The notes beneath the pieces were generated by a model. The model saw only the letters and a program-made list of their open reading frames with translations. It did not search any database and was not told the origin of the DNA. The position numbers were made by a program, and so were the translations under genes. DNA of 64,000 nt from Brotaphodocola sp003480315 (GTDB lineage: Bacteria > Bacillota > Clostridia > Lachnospirales > Lachnospiraceae). The stretch is from NCBI RefSeq assembly GCF_964246085.1, contig NZ_CAXTPD010000006.1; one strand, given 5' to 3'. This document shows, piece by piece, positions 1 to 8,590 of this stretch (the stretch's first letter is position 1; every line of letters starts with the position of its first letter).

Positions 1-93
1 CCAAGACTCGCTATTATCTGGTTGGCTAAACCTTGGATAAACCGGAATCCCACCGGCTTGACTACACACCCTTAGCTAGGCGCACAACTGGTA
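1..93. other. Non-coding left edge, possible mobile-element end
   Basis: The reading frame of the first MBG gene is closed by a TAG at 73-75, and no ribosome site or signal-peptide coding precedes the TTG at 94. The 93 bases do not resemble the surface-protein gene that follows. The likely reading is that an insertion or rearrangement cut off the 5' part of the gene. I recognise no specific element here. Confidence 0.35.
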
Positions 94-3000
94 TTGAATG
101 GAATTGATGCACGATCTATTAGGCTTAAAGAAGGAATCTGGACCGTAGAATTAAAAAATAGCAATACATTGAGTGGAGGCTCGACAGGGTTTGAGATTGA
201 GCGTGGAGTTAGTAGTGTTACATTTACAGGTAATGGAGACTTGAATATATCTGCAACTGAAAATGGATTTATACAATCCAGTGATGCAACTATAGCATTG
301 TCTGAAGGAGGGAAAATTGCTTCTGTATCAACAAATGATAAAGTTAGAGGCGGTGGATATCGTGTTTATGGAGGATCCACGCTGAATATTAATAGTGGGA
401 CGTTAAAGGCGCAAGGGGCAAAATATGGATTAGTCATTGCTCAGAGCAATGGAGAAATACACATGTCTGGAGGTGAGGTTATTACAAAGGGCAGTGTAGT
501 TGCTTTTGAACAATCAGGGCAAAACACGTTATTTGACCTAACAGGTGGGATAATTACATGTAATGGACGGATAAGGCAGTCAAGTTCTGGAAACAAAATT
601 ATTGTCAATGGGGGAAAAATGATTGCGAATGGCAATCTTCTAATAGTTTATGGTGAAAGTTTTAATTTGCAGTCAGGTGAGTTTGTTTTAAACGGCGATT
701 GCGTGGATGATGGTCCCGGCACATTTATAAAAACTGGAGGAACACTTTCTGGAACCGGAAATCTTAGACAGAAAAAACTTGCCTTAACAATTAAAGAGAG
801 CAGCACAATCCAAGCTCTTTCCGTTGGATCCTCCGTTACTCCAGACAGTTTCTTTGACATTCCATCGGAATGCGGAATCTTAACCTATAGCGTTACCAAT
901 GAAACAGGCAGCGCACATATCGATAACGGAAAGCTTATTGCTGATTCTGTAGGAACAGTAAAATTAAAAGTCACCTCAGCTGATACCAATTTTTATAAAT
1001 CGGCAGAAAAAGAAATAGAATTGAGCGTTGAAAAAGGAACGCTGCAAAATGTGGTGGTCACTCCATACAGCGGAACCTATGACGGTGTGGAACATGATGC
1101 TGTTACGGTAACCGTGGGTGGGAAAGCGCCTGCTGCAGATATGAAAATACGCTATGCGAAAGTGACGGATACAGGGATTGAGAATTTTACGGATGAGATG
1201 CCGAAAGTAAAAAATTGCTCGGATTCCGGGACTCAATATAAGGTGGAAATTTCGGGCGATAATTATATGACTCAGGTGTTTACTTCTACAGGAATCAACA
1301 TTAGCAAATATAATTTAGCCTATGCGTCCTTAGCTTTAAGCAACTCAACATTTACATATAATGGACAGGAACAGATCCCGGATATTACAGCCGCTATCAT
1401 GAAAAATGGTAACAAATTGGAAGTAATTCCAGATTCATCTTATTCAATAAGCTATAAAAAGGGAAGTGATTACTGCGAAAATCCAACTGATGTGGGAACG
1501 TATGCTATTATCTTGACGGCGAAAGATACCGCTGAAAATTATACAGGAACATACAGCCATTACGGAACTGATGGACTTTTCGAAATCATTCCGAAAACAT
1601 TGACGCCGGCCATCACAGGCACATTGACAAAAACCTATGATGAAACCCAAGATGTAAATGTAGATGTGAAAATTGTTTTACAAGATGGTAGTGACATCGT
1701 GGAGGGAATATCAGCAGAGGCAGATTCTATTTCTTATAATGATCCCAATGCCGGTGATCATAAAGCAATCACTGCTACAGAGATTCATATCACAAGTGGA
1801 AATGAGAAAGGCAATTATACACTCAGTACAGATACGGCAACTGCTGTTGGAGTAATTGAAAAAGCAGAGTTACAGAACGTACACGTTGAACAGAACGGAG
1901 AGTTATTTTATAACGGGAAAGAACAGAGTGCCACAACGAAGAAGCATGCAGATGTAACATTCGGTTCTTCTGAACAGGTACAGTTCACTTATGGTCTGTC
2001 AGAAGATGGAACTTTTACGGATTCTGTTCCGGCTTTTAAAAACCGCGGCAGTTACTTCGTATACTACAAAGCAAGCTGCCCAAATTACAATGACTATATT
2101 GGACTGCTTGAAGTCATCATTCAGCCTGGAAATTTAGCGGGTGCCACAGTTACAATCAGCCCGGAAACAAGTGTGTATACAGGACAGGAGCAGACACCAT
2201 CATCCGTTAAAGTGGTTCTTGGCGATGTTACCCTTCCGGAATCCGATTATGAGATTTTATATCGACGGGAAGGCCAGGAAAATGGTTTTGTGACGCCTAA
2301 AGATGCTGGAACCTATCAGGTAATAATCACTGGAACAGACAATTTACTCGAATCTTGGAAGTGGGAGACGTTTACTATTACAAAATCCTCACCAACCATT
2401 CAGGTGAAATCTACCTACACAAGGGAGTTTGTTTATACGGGAAAGGAGATTATGCAGCCAGCTGCATCGGATCTGGAAATCACAGAGGCTTATGACGGTG
2501 ATGTACAGTATACATGGCGGGATTTAACAAGTCAGGCTATTTCCTCTGAGGTACCGGTTGCTGTGGGCCGTTATGAACTCATTGCAACAATTCCAGAAAG
2601 CAATAATAATAATTCTGCGTCCTGTACCTGGCCATTTGATATTGTGGAAAAATCCATAGAGGGGGAGGACATCACAATCAGTTTGTCAGAGACGGATTTT
2701 CCGTACGATGAAAATGTTAACCAGCCAAAGATAACTGTGATGGATCTTTCCAGAAACCAGGAATTGGTTGAGAATACAGATTATACGCTTTCAATGCCAG
2801 GCTCCGTTAATGCTGGAGAAAATTATGAAATCGTGGTAACCGGTCGGGGTAACTATAAAGGAACGAGAAAAGCCTACTACAATATTACGAAGCAGGATTT
2901 AAAAGACGCAGAAGTTACGATATCCGGAACATATGTATATCATGGCAGCCCAGTAGAACCAGAGCCTTCTCAGATTCGAGTCGTACTCAATGGACTTTTG

Positions 3001-3891
3001 GTGAATGCATCGGAATATGAGGTGGAGTATGCAAACAACGATGCAATCGGAGCTGCAACAGTCCTCATTAAAGCCAAAGATACTGGTAACTATGTAGGAA
3101 ATGCTCATGGAACATTTGAAATCCTGGATCCGAAGACAAATCAGGTGGCAGTATCCAGTCAGGTAACGGTTGCTAAGAATAGCGATGCAAAAACCTTTAC
3201 AGCGACCATTCAGGCCATTGACGGTGCAGAGTACAGCTTTGATGGTGTAACCTGGTCTGATAATAATCAGAAGACAGATTGTCAGCCAAGCACAGCATAT
3301 TCAGCCTTCATCCGCATGAAAGAGACAGATACCGCTCATGTCAGCCCGGCAACAGAGCTGAAATTCACAACTCCAGAAATTAAACAGCGCAGCGATAGCT
3401 CTTCCGGTGGTGGAAGCAGCAGTTCTTCATCTTCTTCTGGAACTGCGAAAGATCCGGTAAGAGGAAATGTAACCAGTGATAAAGGAATCATCACAGGTGC
3501 GAATAACAGCATGGACAATGATGGCTACAGCCATTGGATGCAGGATGAGCACGGATGGTGGCTCCGCTTTGCAAATAACAGCTATCCAAAAGGAGGGAAG
3601 CGCGGCGAAGCAGGCGCAACCTATGCTTGGGAGTTGGTCAACGGCAGCTGGTGGGCATTTGATGTGAACGGATATATAAAGACCGGTTGGCTGAGAGATG
3701 ATACATATGGTGGTTGGTTCTATGCCGATCCAGATACTGGAATGAAAATCGGATGGGTTCTGATTAATGGAAAGTGGTATTATTTCCATCCAACATCTGA
3801 TGGTAAAAGAGGTATCATGTATGCCGGACAGAATACACCAGACGGATACTATGTAGATGAGACAGGTGCTTGGGACGGAAAAGAACGTTAA
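94..3891 (+). CDS. MBG-domain surface protein with C-terminal wall-binding repeats, 5' end missing
   Basis: Cell-surface protein of 1265 residues as read from the TTG at 94. Residues about 1-230 are Gly/Asn-rich short strands typical of a beta-helix or carbohydrate-binding-like region. Residues about 310-1050 are a string of MBG-type beta-sandwich repeats with recurring YTG/YNG-E and NY-G motifs. A Ser/Gly linker (about 1098-1120) follows, then an aromatic C-terminal module (about 1140-1265) with GWW, NGSWW, GWFY and GKWYYF motifs, as in choline/cell-wall-binding repeats. A secreted protein of this kind should begin with a signal peptide. None is present and the frame is closed just upstream, so the gene is probably 5'-truncated and the TTG may not be used. 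The C-terminal module is clearly paralogous to that of the gene ending at 11393. Ligand unknown. Confidence 0.75.
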   Translation: MNGIDARSIRLKEGIWTVELKNSNTLSGGSTGFEIERGVSSVTFTGNGDLNISATENGFIQSSDATIALSEGGKIASVSTNDKVRGGGYRVYGGSTLNINSGTLKAQGAKYGLVIAQSNGEIHMSGGEVITKGSVVAFEQSGQNTLFDLTGGIITCNGRIRQSSSGNKIIVNGGKMIANGNLLIVYGESFNLQSGEFVLNGDCVDDGPGTFIKTGGTLSGTGNLRQKKLALTIKESSTIQALSVGSSVTPDSFFDIPSECGILTYSVTNETGSAHIDNGKLIADSVGTVKLKVTSADTNFYKSAEKEIELSVEKGTLQNVVVTPYSGTYDGVEHDAVTVTVGGKAPAADMKIRYAKVTDTGIENFTDEMPKVKNCSDSGTQYKVEISGDNYMTQVFTSTGINISKYNLAYASLALSNSTFTYNGQEQIPDITAAIMKNGNKLEVIPDSSYSISYKKGSDYCENPTDVGTYAIILTAKDTAENYTGTYSHYGTDGLFEIIPKTLTPAITGTLTKTYDETQDVNVDVKIVLQDGSDIVEGISAEADSISYNDPNAGDHKAITATEIHITSGNEKGNYTLSTDTATAVGVIEKAELQNVHVEQNGELFYNGKEQSATTKKHADVTFGSSEQVQFTYGLSEDGTFTDSVPAFKNRGSYFVYYKASCPNYNDYIGLLEVIIQPGNLAGATVTISPETSVYTGQEQTPSSVKVVLGDVTLPESDYEILYRREGQENGFVTPKDAGTYQVIITGTDNLLESWKWETFTITKSSPTIQVKSTYTREFVYTGKEIMQPAASDLEITEAYDGDVQYTWRDLTSQAISSEVPVAVGRYELIATIPESNNNNSASCTWPFDIVEKSIEGEDITISLSETDFPYDENVNQPKITVMDLSRNQELVENTDYTLSMPGSVNAGENYEIVVTGRGNYKGTRKAYYNITKQDLKDAEVTISGTYVYHGSPVEPEPSQIRVVLNGLLVNASEYEVEYANNDAIGAATVLIKAKDTGNYVGNAHGTFEILDPKTNQVAVSSQVTVAKNSDAKTFTATIQAIDGAEYSFDGVTWSDNNQKTDCQPSTAYSAFIRMKETDTAHVSPATELKFTTPEIKQRSDSSSGGGSSSSSSSSGTAKDPVRGNVTSDKGIITGANNSMDNDGYSHWMQDEHGWWLRFANNSYPKGGKRGEAGATYAWELVNGSWWAFDVNGYIKTGWLRDDTYGGWFYADPDTGMKIGWVLINGKWYYFHPTSDGKRGIMYAGQNTPDGYYVDETGAWDGKER

Positions 3892-3964
3892 TTCAATTTG
3901 CAGTTGATGGTTCTGCATGCAGACCTGCGCTATAATAAAAGTATCTCAAATAATGAATCTTATT

Positions 3965-4342
3965 TCATGGAAAGGCCGTTTCTGTACGGCATTGAGAGGG
4001 TGCTCTTTGGGGCATCCTCTTTTTTCTTCTCATTGGAAAGGAAATATCCAAATATTGACAATATGGTTGCTGTATGCAATGAGGCATTTTCATAAAACGA
4101 TATACGGTATCTTTTGCAAAATCAGGAGTGTTCCGTCCTGTAAGCAGACTCATATACATACTTCTGTTAGAAAAAATCAGCAGGAACAGGTACTGGAAGA
4201 TCTCCATTACGGGAACGCCTTTCTTTTTGTAGGCATTGGATGCTTTCAAAGCTGAAGAAACATGAAATCTTGTAAAAAATCTTTTGATAGATTTTGAAAT
4301 CTGCTTATCATTTTGAGTTGCTTGTGTTATACTTTTATTCAT
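3965..4342 (-). pseudogene. Truncated IS4-like transposase, N-terminal part
   Basis: The open frame starts at the ATG at 4342 and is about 125 residues. Roughly the first 85 resemble the N-terminal helical region of IS4-type transposases. The remainder overlaps the terminator of the convergent MBG gene and looks unrelated. No catalytic domain remains. Confidence 0.6.
3995..4026 (+). terminator. Intrinsic terminator downstream of first MBG gene
   Basis: A 9-bp stem (3995-4003 with 4012-4020, one G-T pair) with an 8-nt loop is followed by six T. It lies about 100 bases beyond the MBG stop codon and next to the IS4-type fragment. Confidence 0.75.
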
Positions 4343-4405
4343 AGCATGAGCCTCCGGAAGTATGATTGTTTTTGGACAACTCAATTATACCAAAACCTGA
4401 TGGTT
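4027..4405 (-). mobile_element. IS4-family-like element fragment, left end and N-terminal transposase only
   Basis: The minus strand carries the start of a transposase of the IS4-like type common in clostridia. The ATG is at 4342, with GGAGG just upstream and a TATAAT-like box (complement of 4384-4389). The first about 85 residues look family-like, including KRFFTRFHVSSALKA, NRSMYM, LLTGR and FAKDTVYRFM. Similarity stops near 4088 and the frame ends at 3965. The catalytic DDE region is absent, so this is a dead remnant. It sits between the first MBG gene and the LysR gene, suggesting IS-mediated rearrangement of this boundary. The outer limits are approximate. Confidence 0.65.
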
Positions 4406-4581
4406 TCATGCTATTTTTTTGCCAGTTATTATTGAATTTTCAAGGTGCGTAGGCACTTATTCAAGTGCGAAGTTTGAGATAATAATTGAAAATGACAACT
4501 TGATAAAAAGATTGATAAGAGAGTTTATAAAATGAGTTGTGGGAAGATTGATAGAAAGAGTGAGAGAAAGAGGGCGATGAA

Positions 4582-5496
4582 ATGGATCGAAATGTAGAAT
4601 ATATTCTGGAAGTGGCGAGATGTGGTGGAATTACGCGGGCAGCGGAGAATCTTTTTATCACACCGTCTGCGCTGAGCAAATATGTGCTGGCGCTTGAGGA
4701 ACAGCTTCAGGTGAAATTGTTTCACCGCGTCGGAAAGACGTTTGTGCCGACCGAGGCAGGAGAGTGTTACATAAAGAAGGGGCTTGAGATTGAGCGTCTT
4801 TATCATGAACTGGATGATCAGATGGCGAATTTGTCCTGCATCAGCCGTGGAATCTTGCGCCTTGGTGTGCAGGCAAATCTCTCGGAGCGGGTGCTGAGAT
4901 TTGTGCTTCCGAAATTTCAAAAACAGCTTCCGGGAATTCGGATCTGTATGCGTGAGACGAGTGCGGATGAGGTGATTTCGATGCTCAAAAAACAGACACT
5001 TGATGTCGGAATTGCGATTGTGGAGCAGAGAGAACACAGTCTGAATTACCGGAAAATTGACTCCTGCGAGATGGTCATGGCAGTCGGAGTCGATCATCCG
5101 ATTCGCGAACACGCGGAGAAAAAAGAGGGCTTTCGTTACCCGTGGATTGATCTGAAATGGTGCAGTACCGAGCCGAATGTGATGATGATGCCGGGATCGT
5201 CGTATCGGATGTTTGCGGACAATCTCTACGCATCCTACGGGCTGACGCCAAATATTGTCTACCAGTTTGAGGCAACGAGAACCGGGCTTGTATGTGTCGC
5301 ATATAACGGAGCAGTTATGATCACCGCGGATCACATGATTTTCAACAGTTATCAGGAGGAGCGCGTGGTTCCACTTTCAATCGGGGAGACTCCTGCGTAT
5401 CGCGATCTGTGCGTGATCTCCTCAAAATGGACGCAGATGACAGATGAGACCGAGTGTCTCTATGGAATTATGGAAAATCTTTTTCCGGTGCGCTAG
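4582..5496 (+). CDS. LysR-family transcriptional regulator
   Basis: Regulator of 304 residues, the normal LTTR length. Residues about 1-60 form the winged helix-turn-helix: ILEVARCGGITRAAENL, then SALSKYVLALEEQL and LFHRVGKTFVPTEAG. Residues about 90-295 form the periplasmic-binding-protein-like effector domain. The start has AGAGGG about 7 bases upstream. The permease gene lies 267 bases downstream on the same strand and is the obvious candidate target; this is inference from position. The effector cannot be read from sequence. The upstream region carries purine-rich near-repeats of GATTGATA (4509-4560). Confidence 0.88.
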   Translation: MDRNVEYILEVARCGGITRAAENLFITPSALSKYVLALEEQLQVKLFHRVGKTFVPTEAGECYIKKGLEIERLYHELDDQMANLSCISRGILRLGVQANLSERVLRFVLPKFQKQLPGIRICMRETSADEVISMLKKQTLDVGIAIVEQREHSLNYRKIDSCEMVMAVGVDHPIREHAEKKEGFRYPWIDLKWCSTEPNVMMMPGSSYRMFADNLYASYGLTPNIVYQFEATRTGLVCVAYNGAVMITADHMIFNSYQEERVVPLSIGETPAYRDLCVISSKWTQMTDETECLYGIMENLFPVR

Positions 5497-5763
5497 TTTT
5501 TCAACGTCATTTGGATTCAGAAAGTATGTCTCGTTATATTTTTTCAGAGGATATTCTTTGAAGGAGATAAAAGGGGCTGAGTAGAATCATGTGCCTAGTT
5601 TTTGCAAAATATTGACGGGGATACATGTCGCTTAGGTTGACATTTATAAAGAATATGGAAATGTACTTCCAGTATTTCACGCGTTAAAATAGTCGATGGA
5701 TAATCAATAGTTACAAAAATAACAATGATGACAATTTAACGAAAGAGATACGGAGGAAAAATT

Positions 5764-7035
5764 ATGTCACCTTTACAGATTACGCTGATCATTCTGCTCT
5801 GCACGATCATCGCATTTGTCTCCGGAAAGATTCCGTTTTCGATCATCTCGGTCGGAATCATTCTGGCATTGATTTTCACAGGCGTTATGACGCCGGCAGA
5901 GGCAATGAGTGGTTTCATCAACACGAATGTGGTGATGTTTGTTGCAATGTTTGTGATTGGAGCGGGACTCACAAAGACAAGCCTGCTTGACCGCGCACAG
6001 AGTGTAGTAGTTCGCTACAAGGATAACCTTCCTGTGCTGATTTTCTTTTCTTCGCTCGTAGCAGGTTTCCTCGGATGTGTGACCAGCGCTACTGCAACCG
6101 CGGCAATCATGATTCCACTTCTTGTCGGAATTTCCGCTGAGATCGGTGTGAGTCGAAGTAAACTGCTTTACCCGACAATGGCAGTTTCCAACATTGCGAC
6201 GGCGATGACGTTTCTTGGTCAGGGAGCAAGTAACATGACCTGGAGTGAGATCATGGTCAAGGCGGGAGCGGAGCATCCGTTCCAGATCTGGGATTTCACG
6301 ATTGCGCGTATCCCGGTTCTGATCATTGCCATTTTATACATGGTATTTATCGGATATAAACTGATGCCGGATATTGACAACAGCAAGTTCCACGACACGG
6401 TAAACAGTACGGAGACCGGTTGCCGTCTGACTCCGGCAAAGGAGAAGATTGCATTTGTGATTATTGGACTCACAATCGCGGGCATGCTGTTTGAAAAGAT
6501 GATCGGAATTGATATGTACCTGACGGCATCCGTCGGAGCTGTGCTTCTGGTTCTCACCGGTGTGCTCTCTGAGCAAGAAGCGTTGTCATCGATTCATCAG
6601 CCAACGGTATTTCTGTTTGCAGGAGTTCTGGCGCTTTCCGATGCAATTCGCCTGACCGGGGCCGGAGATGTCGTTGCAGACTGGATGATTCGCCTTCTCG
6701 GAAACACGACGAATCCGTATATCATCATGACGGTCTTCTATGTGATTCCGTTCCTGCTGACTCAGGTTATGTCGAATCTGGCAACTTACACAATCTTTAT
6801 TCCGCTTGTCGCTTCTGCCTGTGTGAAGATTGGTCTTGATCCGAGAGCAGCAGTAATGGGTGTGCTGATGGCAAGCTGTGTATCGATTATGACTCCGATG
6901 GCAGCACCGTGTCAGATCATGATTATGGAGCCGGGGGGATATAAACTCAAAGACTATCTGAAATGTGGAACACCGCTCGCGATTATCATTGCGATCGTGA
7001 GCATTTTTATGCTTCCGATGATGTTCCCGTTCTAA
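5764..7035 (+). CDS. SLC13/DASS-like permease (divalent anion:Na+ symporter type)
   Basis: Inner-membrane transporter of 423 residues with about 10-11 hydrophobic segments. Two inverted half-repeats are visible. Each carries a polar re-entrant motif: SATATAAIMIPL near residues 115-126 and MSNLATYTIFIPL near 337-349, as in SLC13/CitT/ArsB-like transporters. The first ATG has a GGAGG-like site (CGGAGGAAAAATT). Family members move dicarboxylates, sulfate or related anions, usually with Na+. The substrate here is unknown. The linked LysR regulator and the DUF1847 gene suggest an inducible uptake cassette. Confidence 0.78.
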   Translation: MSPLQITLIILLCTIIAFVSGKIPFSIISVGIILALIFTGVMTPAEAMSGFINTNVVMFVAMFVIGAGLTKTSLLDRAQSVVVRYKDNLPVLIFFSSLVAGFLGCVTSATATAAIMIPLLVGISAEIGVSRSKLLYPTMAVSNIATAMTFLGQGASNMTWSEIMVKAGAEHPFQIWDFTIARIPVLIIAILYMVFIGYKLMPDIDNSKFHDTVNSTETGCRLTPAKEKIAFVIIGLTIAGMLFEKMIGIDMYLTASVGAVLLVLTGVLSEQEALSSIHQPTVFLFAGVLALSDAIRLTGAGDVVADWMIRLLGNTTNPYIIMTVFYVIPFLLTQVMSNLATYTIFIPLVASACVKIGLDPRAAVMGVLMASCVSIMTPMAAPCQIMIMEPGGYKLKDYLKCGTPLAIIIAIVSIFMLPMMFPF

Positions 7036-7085
7036 TCTGAAAGATTAAAAAGAAAAATCGGATGATCCGATCGAACGATGAAAAT

Positions 7086-7124
7086 GGAAATTTCCTGCCA
7101 GGGGAGTTTCCGTTTTTTATTTTT
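7086..7124 (+). terminator. Intrinsic terminator after the permease gene
   Basis: An imperfect 10-bp stem (7086-7111, GGAAA paired with TTTCC at its base) is followed by a T-rich tail, TTTTTTATTTTT. It separates the permease from the DUF1847 gene. Confidence 0.75.
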
Positions 7125-7249
7125 GCTGAGAAAACATTGTTAACTTTGCGGTAGAATGTTAAAATGAAAGAAAAATGTGAGTGAACAGAGAACTGGGAAG
7201 ATTGGTGGGGAAAAGAAAAACGGAAAACCAGAAAAAGGAGAAAATAACA

Positions 7250-7909
7250 ATGGGAGAGTCAGAAAAAATTGGAAGATTCAGCTGTGTGGATTGCGGAAAA
7301 AATGGTTGTAGAAAACAGAATGGAGATTATCCGGAGTTTTGTGAGATTCCTGCACTGACAGAGGAGGAGATCGAAAAACTCAGAGAACTTTATCAGGATG
7401 AGGAAAATCGAAGAGTGGCGATTGCATCCGCGGAGGTTGAGGGAGAGTTTTACGGAACGTACACAAGAGTTGAGGAGACGATTGAATTTGCCCGCCGAAT
7501 CGGAGCAAAGAAACTCGGAATTGTGACCTGTGTCGGTCTGCTTGAGGAAAGTCGGGTACTTGCAAAAATTCTGCGCCTGAACGGATTTGAGGTGTACAGC
7601 GTTGCCTGCAAGACGGGAGCAATGCTCAAGACGGATATCGGACTTGATCCGAAGTATACCTGCAAGAGCGGAAATGTCATGTGCAATCCGATTCTTCAGG
7701 CAAAACTGATGAACAGAGAAAAAGTTGATTTGAACATTGTAATGGGACTCTGCTGTGGTCACGACAGCCTGTTTTATAAGTATGCAGAAGGGTTGACGAC
7801 AACGCTTGTCGTGAAAGATCGTGTTCTCGGAAATAACCCGGTTCAGGTGCTTTACCAGACGAGATCCTACTACCGCCGTCTACTCGCAAAGCCGGTGGGG
7901 GAGAAATAA
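7250..7909 (+). CDS. DUF1847-like cysteine-rich putative metal-binding protein
   Basis: Protein of 219 residues. The ATG at 7250 is chosen because AAAAAGGAG lies 8 bases upstream; an in-frame start at 7181 has no ribosome site. The N-terminus carries a cysteine cluster (CVDCGKNGC and a further Cys near EFC). More cysteines follow (GIVTCVGLL, ACKTG, YTCKSGNVMCNP, GLCCGHDS). This pattern is that of the DUF1847 predicted metal-binding family, whose function is unknown. The GIVTCVG and GLCCGHDSLF segments look like a redox or metal site. The gene lies after the permease but behind a terminator, so it probably has its own promoter. Confidence 0.75.
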   Translation: MGESEKIGRFSCVDCGKNGCRKQNGDYPEFCEIPALTEEEIEKLRELYQDEENRRVAIASAEVEGEFYGTYTRVEETIEFARRIGAKKLGIVTCVGLLEESRVLAKILRLNGFEVYSVACKTGAMLKTDIGLDPKYTCKSGNVMCNPILQAKLMNREKVDLNIVMGLCCGHDSLFYKYAEGLTTTLVVKDRVLGNNPVQVLYQTRSYYRRLLAKPVGEK

Positions 7910-8024
7910 CCAGGAATGGCAGATAAATAAGTTCTAGTAGTGAAAGAAAAACAGAATACAGAATAAAATAAAAAATCAAATAAGAAAAAATGAATGAGAA
8001 AGAACAATAAGAATGAAAAAATGT

Positions 8025-8590
8025 GAATTGTTAAGTTCCAGTCTGACAGCAGATTTTTATGCTAAGTTAGTGGTTAAAGCGAATCAGCTTAGGTGTCAGA
8101 TTGACCTCGTCGAGTGGAATCGGCCTAAGCTGAAGTGCTTTTAAAATGTCAATGCCGTAGTTATCGAGTGCGACATCATATGGAGTACGACCGCCAAGAC
8201 TTTCTCTGGGAGTGGAGTTGATATGGTCCACAATAGTTCTCAGATCCCATTGAGTGAGGAATTCAAAGCTGGTTTTCTTTGGCAGAACCATGTGCAACAT
8301 GGTGTGCGCCTGTTCAATACCACCTTTTTGACCACTTCTCATGGGATCACAGAAATAGATACTTGAACGGATAATACCCTCAGATCCTGTTTCTAAAGAA
8401 TCGGGATCGCCGAACTCTGATCCACGGTCCGTTAGAATCGTGTTGAATAAAGTGAGAAAATCATAGGTTCCCAGTTGATGTTCCAACTTATCAAAAATAA
8501 GCCGTACAGCGCGCCTTAGTGCAGCGGTTCATAATGAAAGCCAGGAATAACTTCTCACAATATTCCTGCGGAGAGAAGCACAAACGCAGA
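8025..8590 (-). mobile_element. IS30-family remnant
   Basis: The remnant comprises the 3' half of an IS30-type transposase and the adjoining end of the element. Its right limit is where MBG-type coding of the opposite strand takes over, near 8580-8590. A terminal-repeat-like stretch lies around 8025-8050, but no partner repeat is present. The N-terminal DNA-binding half and one end are lost, so it cannot move by itself. Confidence 0.7.
8067..8579 (-). pseudogene. IS30-family transposase, 5'-truncated and frameshifted
   Basis: Residues read on the minus strand match the catalytic core of IS30 transposases: TILTDRGSEFGDP with the second acidic residue, FCDPMRSGQKGGIEQAH leading to the third, then HINSTPRESLGGRTPYD. 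Upstream of 8486 the protein continues only after a frame change. EKLFLAFIMNR is read in one frame and AVRLIFDKLEHQLG in another, with the shift near 8500-8520. The first half of the protein is missing. The gene is therefore broken twice. Confidence 0.75.

Noticed and set aside
4452..4467. Small hairpin GCACTT-ATTC-AAGTGC upstream of the LysR gene
   Set aside because: Only a 6-bp stem in an AT-rich region; could be chance and cannot be tied to a function.
4525..5334. Minus-strand open frame opposite the LysR gene
   Set aside because: The plus strand encodes a full LysR regulator; the antisense product is His/Arg-rich filler without motifs.
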